From assembly GCA_029204225.1 (NCBI GenBank), contig CM055097.1:52506592-52570591 (forward strand): 64,000 bases of DNA. Reading direction: 5' to 3'. Positions 56,170 through 64,000 of the stretch are shown piece after piece (position 1 is the first letter of the stretch; each line of letters starts with the position of its first letter). Both the position numbers and the translations under genes were made by a program. The stretch comes from Diphasiastrum complanatum (lineage: Eukaryota; Streptophyta; Lycopodiopsida; Lycopodiales; Lycopodiaceae). The notes beneath the pieces were generated by a model. The model did no database searches. It was not told the DNA's origin and saw only the letters and a program-made list of their open reading frames with translations.

Positions 56170-57456
56170 TCCCAAGAGCGGTTCATCAGTCGAATCCTCC
56201 CAGAAGATCAAGCTGAGTGCGCACACAGCCCACAAGGTATACTCCTGAGTCTGTCTGTCTTTTAATACAGGAACCGACGACAGTTAAAGAGGCACTTAGC
56301 CAACCAGACTCTGATCTCTGGAGAGAAGCTATGGACAGAGAGTATTCCTCTCTGATCAAGATTCAAACATGGTCATTAATCGAAGCTCCTATTGGCTACA
56401 ATATTATTGATTGCAAATGGATCTTTAAGATCAAATATAACACAAACAGAGCGATTGATCAAAGGAAGGCTAGACTAGTAGCACGAGGATTCACCCAGAT
56501 CCTGAATGTCGACTACAGTGAGACTTTTAGTACAATCGTCAATTATTCGTCGATCCGAATGCTCCTGTCTTATGCTGCAGCTGCCGACCTCAAAGTACAT
56601 CAACTCGATGTACAAACAACCTATTTGAATGGAGTTATACAAAAAGATATCTACATGATCCAGCCCGAAGGATACGTTCTGGAAGGCATAATGAATTGTA
56701 AATTAGCTCACTCACCAGTGGATCCAGCCCTGCATTTGTCAAAGGACCAATGTCCCCAGACAAAGCAGGAAGAGGAGCAGATGAGAGAATACACGTATCG
56801 ATCGATACTCGGATCTCTCATGTACGCAATGGTCTGTACAAGGCCAGATATCTCTTTTGTTGTCAGCTCACTCAACCAATACATGGCTTATTCGAGTCAT
56901 GAGATATATTCGAGCTACCATGGACCAGTGCATCTGCTATGGAGATGTCAGCAATGACAATCTTCATCAGCTTAGTGGATATTCTGATGCAAGCTGGGGA
57001 GGAGATGCAGACCATTGTAAGTCCACATCTGGATTTATATTCTTCTTCAATGGTGGTCCTATTTCGTGAAACAGTTGTAAGCAAACCTCTATCGCACTTT
57101 CTTCTACTGAAATAGAATATATTGTTGTTTCTCAATCTATTAAGGAAGTGTTTTGGTTGAGAAATTTGCTGTCAGACATCAATCTGTATCAGTACAGCCC
57201 TACAATTTTGTTTTGTGATAACCAAAGTGCTATTGCCTTATCGGCCAACCCTAGATTTTATTCTAGGAGTAAGCACATTGAGATAAGATATCACTACATT
57301 AGGGGCAAGGTTCTCGACAAAGAGGTGAGCCTAATGTACTGCAGAATGCAGGACATGGTTGCAGACATTTTTACGAAAGCACTCAGTGTTAATGCACACA
57401 ACAGATTTTGTGCATTTCTAAGTCTGAAGATCAAGACATTCTCGGATCCAGATTAA
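56170..57456 (+). pseudogene. Copia family E RT and RNase H remnant
   Basis: Reads LWREAMDREYSSLIKIQTWS, CKWIFKIKYNTNR, ARLVARGFTQILNVDYSETF and YMIQPEGYV, then jumps to LAHSPVDPALHLSK, so the RT catalytic part with YVDD is deleted. After a shift near 56880 RNase H continues (GYSDASWGGDADHCKSTSGF, CDNQSAIALSANPRFYSRSK, ADIFTKAL). A purine tract (aaggggagggg) precedes the 3' LTR at 57466. Confidence 0.9.
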
Positions 57457-57465
57457 GGGGAGGGG

Positions 57466-58531
57466 TGTTGGATTTACTCCTCCTACTCTCCTAAATCCCA
57501 ATTTCAATTTGCCTCCATTTATGCTACATATTTTTCTAATGTTGTCACGCAGTCTATATTTTTACACACAAATTCGCACAGACGAAGAAAAGGCGAATGA
57601 ATCGTGACACTTGTTCTTACACAGGTCATGGTGACAGGCAAAAAGGGGACACTACCTTGAATGCCAAAGGTGCCCTAACAGATAAGGCACCATGTAAATC
57701 TTATCCTAAGGCCATTCGTAAGAGTGACGCACTTTTGCATCATCAACAACGTTCACTTCAGTACTGGCTGACGTCGCACCCTTTTCACCCTCACCCCATG
57801 CAGTTGCGCTAACAGATTGGACAACGATTGCAGCCACCCACGATCTCTTACAGACAGCACCACACCCGTAATATTATGTATATATATTGGATATCATCTG
57901 CGTATTCGATGATGATGATGATGATTAGATGATCAAGTGAGTGAAGAAGTCAGACAAAAAGAAGATATTTCATTCTCCGTTATAGACAAAAATAATATTT
58001 TTAAGACACGCGGTTTTGTCCGCTACAGTCTTGTGCTCTACCGCATTATTAACTTCTATACATGATATACTTAATATGATACAGTTCATTTGTTCTGCAT
58101 TCAGATCTATGTTAATATTGCTATGCTTATTCTTCATTTTGTCTGATCTTTCTAGTTGCTCTTTATGGTAATAGACGATCAACTTTTAGTCTTGTCTTTT
58201 ACGAATAATTCACGACTAATTATCAGTCGAGCACAATATAGCTCTTCGCGAATCATTCACGACAGATAATTTGTTATGCAATTCGTGACAAATTTTTCAT
58301 CTAGCGCTTCATCCATTTAAATGTTTGGCTACGTAATCTAGAATGACTGTGATTTCTATCACTAAAGTTCTGCTCATTCTGATAGGTGTAGTCATGCTTA
58401 GGGAGAGATTCATTTAACTCATTCCGCTGCACACGAACATTTTCTGTTCGAGTTCGCTTCTCGTTCGTTTCTTGTTCGAGTTCGTTTCTCGTTCGTGTTT
58501 GTCATTTATTCTTCCTCCCTCTCTCCCAACA
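57466..58531 (+). repeat. Full 3' LTR of Copia family E
   Basis: 1066 bp, TGTTGG...CCAACA. It is the reference for the LTR parts at 40747-40965, 49456-49714 and 50362-51312. A (atg)n run lies near 57910. Confidence 0.9.
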
Positions 58532-58742
58532 ACATACACAGGACTCTACTCTCTATATAATGAGGTGGGATTCTCTCGTCGACATATTGGGTTTATGTCA
58601 CCAGTTTCTCTCTTCTCCTCTTGCTTCACATGGCATGGCTTGGGGGCTAGATCCAGGTTTGATCTAGGATTGGTTGGGCAATTTGGCTCCATTTTCTCTC
58701 TTATTGTGTTCTCCGGCATAATTTGTCCTATTAGGATAGTTA
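58532..58742. other. Short unassigned spacer
   Basis: Lies between the family E LTR and the truncated 3' LTR of element V. Nothing recognised. Confidence 0.4.
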
Positions 58743-58937
58743 TTTCATGTTCACACTAACTAGAATGATACAAAATCAATATGGATATATACAAACATGA
58801 AAAGTACATCCTATCACACATGGTAACAAGCTCCACACGTGTGAAATTAGATCATCAACATATTCTAATGTTTGATCAATATTTACATGAACCAATGTCA
58901 AGTGAGAAGTGACAATTTTCAACACTCCTCCTCACTT

Positions 58938-59546
58938 CTAACTTGGCAAATCTAGTGTACATCTATCTACAATTCCAAGAGCATATCTTAACTTTAAAAA
59001 TGGATCTTTGGACAATGGTTTGGTCAAGATATCAGCTATGCATTCAGATGATGGTACATGATGTAGTTGCACTTCCTTGGATTGTACCTTCTCCCTCGCA
59101 AAGTGGTGAGCTATCTCAATATGCTTTGTTCTACCATGGAAGATAGGATTTGAAGCAATTTGTTGAGAAGCTTGATTGTCACAAAATATGTAAGGGATCT
59201 CCTTGGCCTCTAGCACATTTAGTTCCATCAAGAGTCTTCTTAGCCATAGGAGCTCTTTGGTTGTTGAAGTCAATGCCTTGTACTCGGCTTCACAAGAAGA
59301 TAGTGAGATTGTATCTTGCTTTTTGGAAAGCCAAGATATCACTCCTCCACAAAGAAATGTTGCAAATGCACTAATGGACTTCCTATCCATCTTTACACCT
59401 ACAAAATATGAATCCGAGTAGGCTCTCAAGTGCAAGTTAGATCCTTCATAAAGTATGCCAAAAAATATAGTACTAGAAACATATCTAAGTACTCTCTTGG
59501 CACTTTTCCAATGATGAACTAAAGGAGCTTGCATACTTTGACTCAA
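58938..59546 (-). pseudogene. RNase H region of element V
   Basis: Minus strand reads KSAKRVLRYVSSTIFFGILY, AYSDSYFVGVKMDRKS, ISWLSKKQDTISLSSCEAEY and ECIADILTKPLSKD. The catalytic Asp and Glu positions are present, but the frame is separated from RT upstream. Confidence 0.88.
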
Positions 59547-61018
59547 CTTGCTTACACAAAAACTTAAGTCAGGTCTACTGATGGTTAATTAGATTAGAGA
59601 GCCTATAAGCTTCCTAAAGAGGGTGATGTCCTCAAAGGATGCTTCATCACCTTCATTTGTTGCTTTCACAACATGCTCCATAGGGGTGTCAATCCCCTTG
59701 CTCTTTCTTACCAAATCTTTCAATAATGGAAGTAGCATACTTAGATTGACTTATGAAAGTACAATTGCTACTTTTAGACACTTCTATCCCAACTATAAAC
59801 TTTAGGAAGCCTAGATCTACCATCTTGAACTCACTAGATAAGTCAACTTCTACTTTGCCTATGCCATCATCATCATTTCCTATCATAATGATGTCATCAA
59901 CATAAAGAACCAAAATGATGATCTTTCCTTCATTACATTTGAAATATAAAGAAGGTTCATAAGCACTTAGTACAAAGCCGAGGGACTAGAGAAAATCATG
60001 CAACCTAGAGTACCAAGCTCTAGGTGCTTGCTTGAAGCCATATAGGCTCTTCCTTAAGTAGCACACTTTTGCTCCTCACCAACCTTGATGAAGCCCTCGG
60101 GTTGCATCATGTAGATTTCCTCTTCTAAGAAGCCATTCAAGAAGGCATTTGTCACATCCATTTGGTAGAGATTTATTTGAACAAAGTAGCAATGCAAATG
60201 ATTAATCTAATAGTTACAAGCTTAGCTACAGGTGCAAATATCTCTTCATAATCCAATCCTTTTATTTGAAGAAATCCCTTAGCAACAAGCCTAGTTTTGT
60301 ACTTACTAATAGATCCATCTTGATTGTACTTGATTCTATAAATCCACTTACATGCAAGTGGTTTCTTTCCTCTTGGAAGACTTACAAGATTCCAAGTATG
60401 ATTCTCTTCTAATGCATCATACTCTACTTGCATTGCATCTCTCCAAACTTTAGATTTATATGCTTCTTCAAAAGATGATAGTTCTTCAAGCAATGTAGCT
60501 AAAAAAGAGTAAGAGGTAGAAGATGTAGAGTCTTCCTTTTGCTTTTCCTTGTCCACATAGGTAAGCCTTGAGGGCTCGGCCTTGCTCCTTGATGATCTTC
60601 TCGGCCCCTTTTGACTCGGATCCAAATCTCCATCCTCGGGCTTGTCATGATCCTCCTCGGGTTTGTCAAGATCCTCCTCAGATTTGTCAGGATCTTCAAT
60701 GCACAATGGGTTAGATCTATTTGACAAGTTCTTAGCAAATTGTGACTCATCAAAAAGTACATCCTTGCTTACCTTTACTTTCTTGGATGTAGGATCATAT
60801 ATCCTATATCCCTTGCTATTTTCTCCATAGCCAATAAAGATTCCTTTGAAGGAGGTAGCATCGTCTTTCCTTCTAGTCTCAAAAGGAATGTATACATAAC
60901 AAGTACATCCAAAGATCTTAAAATCTTTTACATTGGGTTTCTTACCAAACAAGGCTTGATAAGGTGAGATTCCATCTATAGCACTCTCCCCAAAATGAGA
61001 TGGGAAGTGATGCATCAA
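59547..61018 (-). pseudogene. RT and integrase C-terminal region of element V
   Basis: The ORF from 61018 to 60173 reads PYQALFGKKPNVKDFKIFGC, a linker with acidic repeats (DKPEED), then ACKWIYRIKYNQDGSISKYK and KGLDYEEIFAPVAKLV. The RT continues in other frames and keeps YVDDIIMIG at about 59905. Stops and shifts between 59913 and 60173 break it. Confidence 0.88.
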
Positions 61019-62111
61019 GCCTCAAAGACTTTGCACACCCACATAGACTCGTATTTTTCCTCTCGGCCACCCCATTTTGTGGAGGGGTGTAGGAACAAGT
61101 GTATTGTAACTTAATACCATTGATCTCACAAAAGTCTTTCATTTTATTGGAGGTGTACTCTCCTCCAATATCACATCTTAGTGCTTTGATAGAAGTACTA
61201 GGTTGTTTCTCTACTAGAGACTCGAACTTAATGAAAGCTTCATAAACAAGACTTTTCTTTGATAGTAACTCAATCCATGTGAATCTAGTACAATCATCTA
61301 TAAAAGTTACATACATCAAGGCACCTCCATTACTTGCATGTGAAAAACTATGTACATCATAATGTATGAGATCCAAGGGAGAGAGAGATCTTGATGAAGA
61401 TCTCTTGTAAGAAGACTTGTGTGACTTTGCAAGGCCACATGCCTCACATATCTTTCCACACTTCTTGAAAGCTCTTGGTAGGCCGAGAGCTAGTTCCTTG
61501 CTTGCCATTGACTCCATAGATTGAAGATTAGGATGGCTTAATCTCTTATGCCAAAGCTCCACTTGAGTTAGCTCCTCCCTATCCAAGTTCACACTTTCAC
61601 TTGCAACATTAGCATCCAACTTGAAAAGTCTACCTTGCTTAATGCCACTAGCTATGCACTTATCATTTTTCAAGATGGAACAAACTCCATTCTTGAAATG
61701 TACATCTAGTCCATTGTCCATTAATTGTCCTACACTAAGCAAGTTTCTTGAAATGGTAGGAACATACAAAACATTATCTAGATCTATCCTTTTAGATGTG
61801 CCTAGGCAAAGAGGTATAGATCCTATGCCATCTATCTTGCATGCTTGATCACTAGCAGTGTATATTGACTTCTTAGAGTCATTACAAGATAGAAGAGTAG
61901 AAAAATAATGCTTGTTAAAGGACATGTGGGAACTAGCCCCACTATCTATCCACCATGTGTCTTGACTTGAAGTTAGTGTAGATGCAACCATTAAGGATGT
62001 GTTGAATCCATCATCTTCTTCTTCCTCTTGAGCAATGTTCCCTTGATCTCCTTTGGCTTGTTGATTCTTCTTCAAGTTAGCATTCTGAGGCAAAGTGTCC
62101 TTTCTTTCCAC
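60942..62111 (-). pseudogene. Protease and integrase of element V
   Basis: Open for 389 codons: protease WWIDSGASSHMS, pre-integrase NVLYVPTISRNLLSVGQL, finger HKRLSHPNLQ and CEACGLAKSH, and integrase core with Asp in IHYDVHS, Asp in CDIGGEY and Glu in NGVAERKN. All catalytic residues are kept. The frame is shifted from Gag inside the zinc knuckle and from RT at about 60960. Confidence 0.88.
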
Positions 62112-62871
62112 AAAAGAAACACTTTAGTTTTGCCTTGTTCTTCACTTTTCCTTTGGAGGTAGATCCTCCATTCTTCATCTCGGCCTCCTTGCCTTGATTT
62201 TTCTTGAATGGATTTTGCTTCTTCTTGCCTCTAGATGTAAAGTCAGCTTTCTTGTCTCCTCCATTAAGTGACATGCTATCCACTCTTGTCTTGAGGTGTA
62301 GAAGCCTACTCTCCTCGGTCACAAGAACATTGTGCAACTTTCCAATGGATGGAAGAGAGTCTTGAATGGCAAATGATTGGACTAAGTTGGTGAACTCATC
62401 ACCTAGACCATTCAGGATGATTTGTACTAGTTCTTGATCTTGGATCTTCTCTCCTATTGCACTTAACTCCTTGTTAAGAGATTTGATCCTAAGGACATAC
62501 TCTTGTCCACTCTCTCCACTTCCTTTCATGCTTTGGAAAACTTGATTTCTTAGCATGAGAATTCTTGAAGTATTGTTGGATTCATAAATGCTCTTTAATG
62601 AATCCCAAGCCTCTTTGGATGAGGTACAAGAAGACACCTCTTTCAAGAGGTCATTGCATACATTTAACTTTATGCAATGTAGAGATAATCTTGCTCTCTT
62701 CTTGTATTTGGCTTGTTCTTGGGGAGTTTGAGGCTCTTCCTCTACTCCTTGAACTATGTCATATAGATCATGGATCACTAGGAGTGATTCCATTCTCACT
62801 TTCAAAATGGAATAATTTGTGGAAGTGAGTCTCTCACTTGATTCCATCAAATATCCACCCATGGATGACAT
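62077..62871 (-). CDS. gag: Gag of element V
   Basis: 264 codons from ATG (MSSMGGYLMESSERLTSTNY). The capsid core includes ILKVRMESLLVIHDLYDIV and DLLKEVSSCTSSKEAWDSLK, with a basic linker and the zinc knuckle CFFCGKKGHFASEC at the very C-terminus, where a stop follows at once. The protease frame begins by overlap. Close to the Gag of element IV. Confidence 0.88.
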   Translation of the reverse strand: MSSMGGYLMESSERLTSTNYSILKVRMESLLVIHDLYDIVQGVEEEPQTPQEQAKYKKRARLSLHCIKLNVCNDLLKEVSSCTSSKEAWDSLKSIYESNNTSRILMLRNQVFQSMKGSGESGQEYVLRIKSLNKELSAIGEKIQDQELVQIILNGLGDEFTNLVQSFAIQDSLPSIGKLHNVLVTEESRLLHLKTRVDSMSLNGGDKKADFTSRGKKKQNPFKKNQGKEAEMKNGGSTSKGKVKNKAKLKCFFCGKKGHFASEC

Positions 62872-63452
62872 TTTAGAATGAATGCTCTTTTAAAAATCAC
62901 AAAGATTTTTGAATTTTAAAAGATCTATGAAAAGACCTAAAGCTTACTAGAATGCCTATAGGCTTGTCTCTATCAAACTAGCACACAAGCTTGAATGATA
63001 CTCAAAGATCTTACCAAGAATTCCTAGCTTTCACTCTCACAAAAAATATTGCTTTACACTTTTCTTAGAGATTTCACTTCAACTAAGGATTTGAACAAAT
63101 CAGCCTCTAAGATCTGATCTTAGACTCTAAAAAGAAATGCTTCAATGATCCAAAACACTATTTGGTCATAGGCATTAGCTAGAATGAATCTAGATCAATA
63201 CTATGCTTCAAAAAGCACCAAAAATGAACTAGTATTGTGATTTTGGGACCAACAAACACAAAGTAACTTGCATTGAAAGTTTTTGTACGGTTTTACACGT
63301 GTGAAAAGTACATACACAGCCTCCAAGTCGTTTTGATCCAAATGATTACAATCTATCACTCTAGAAGAACTCGCCCTCACTAGTATTGGCCAAAAACAAA
63401 TTTTGCCAATGATCTTTACAAGATTTATGATTCAATGATCACTCTCTTACTT

Positions 63453-63465
63453 AGCTCTGATACCA
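63453..63465 (-). other. Primer-binding site of element V
   Basis: TGGTATCAGAGCT on the minus strand, directly inside the 5' LTR. Confidence 0.92.
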
Positions 63466-64000
63466 TGAAAAATTTTACAATTTTTAAGACAATAATGATT
63501 GTACTTTACAATCATAGAGAGTTATTGGTTGCTTAATCAATGAATCTATCAAGTTCTACACATTAGATCTTGATCTAGATTCACTACACTTGAATTTAAG
63601 CAAGAGCAATGGATCAACACATCATTTTTTTAGTGAGAGCGGCCTCACACGTGTGGAGTATTGTCCACTATATGGCCTGGACCTGAAATAACAAGTACAA
63701 TGATACTAGATAGCAATCATACATAAAAATCACAAGACCAATGACTAGAAACCTCACAAAAGTGTGGAGTGCAAAAGTCTCATCATTCTTCTTAGCAAAA
63801 TGATGATCCTTTTATGGATCAAGTACATCCATGAGTCTGGTACAGTCCAGCAGGCCTTCACACGTGTGAAGAGTGCCACATCACTCAGATCTATCCATTT
63901 GATCCATCCTTGATCCTTATCCAATAGTTGACCTTCTAGAATATGACTAAAATCCAAAAAGCTAGTCTCCTAGAATATAGGAATATTCCCTACAAAATAG
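63466..64000 (-). repeat. 5' LTR of element V, cut by the window end
   Basis: Matches the solo LTR at 38435-39296 in reverse over the visible 535 bp. CACACGTGTG-type palindromes lie near 63646 and 63859. Confidence 0.93.

Larger units (their letters stand above)
58743..64000 (-). mobile_element. Copia element V, full-length type but decayed
   Basis: A minus-strand element with a truncated 3' LTR (58743-58924, about 180 of 862 bp), a purine tract next to it, gag and pol with several shifts, a priming site at 63453-63465 and a 5' LTR that leaves the window (63466-64000). Its LTR family also left the solo LTR at 38435-39296. Because every domain was present, it descends from an autonomous lineage. 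Confidence 0.93.

Overview
This window is nuclear DNA of a land plant. The signs are a DUF1685 gene with a canonical GT-AG intron, a nonsense-riddled copy of a plant FAM204A-like gene, many Ty1/Copia retrotransposons primed by initiator tRNA-Met (TGGTATCAGAGC sites), Ty3/Gypsy fragments, a CACTA (En/Spm-type) DNA transposon and several long (CT)n arrays. The species cannot be named from the sequence. The divergent C-terminus of the DUF1685 protein does not rule out a non-flowering plant.

Layout. 0-1 kb: decayed CACTA DUF4216 fragment. 1.0-1.7 kb: 3' end and LTR of a Copia element. 2.93-8.08 kb: complete Copia element I (TSD GCTAG). 9.6-21.2 kb: minus-strand Copia element III with an intact 1317-aa Gag-Pol; its 3' LTR is split by the young plus-strand Copia element II (10.2-15.6 kb, TSD GTTCA). 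21.2-22.7 kb: Gypsy integrase remnant and LTR-like DNA. 22.8-27.3 kb: minus-strand Copia element IV (TSD ATAAT). 27.6-28.3 kb: Copia scrap. 28.5-40.75 kb: CACTA complex with a minus-strand transposase gene, a plus-strand three-exon accessory gene, two solo LTRs in one intron and a terminal array of palindromic subterminal repeats. 40.75-49.1 kb: TE scraps, then the only host-like stretch (FAM204A-like pseudogene, DUF1685 gene). 49.15-51.6 kb: a second CACTA terminus, a gag-bearing deletion derivative of Copia family E, and a Gypsy RNase H scrap. 53-56.1 kb: Gypsy fragments carrying a solo LTR. 56.2-58.5 kb: family E RT/RNase H remnant with its full 3' LTR. 58.7-64 kb: minus-strand Copia element V, cut by the window edge.

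The most interesting content is a pair of non-autonomous Copia elements (I and II) in which most of pol is replaced by a shared block of unknown function. In II this block is fused in frame to Gag in an uninterrupted 726-codon ORF between LTRs that I see as identical, so the element moved recently. The neighbouring element III shares its leader, R-U5 and Gag and has an intact pol, so it or a relative is a plausible helper. Element IV is a different non-autonomous design: Gag, protease and an open but catalytically dead integrase-derived region, with no RT. The two CACTA termini at 40.75 and 49.46 kb flank the two halves of one Copia LTR with the same 3-bp duplication but in opposite orientation, which reads as an inversion of the segment that holds the DUF1685 gene.
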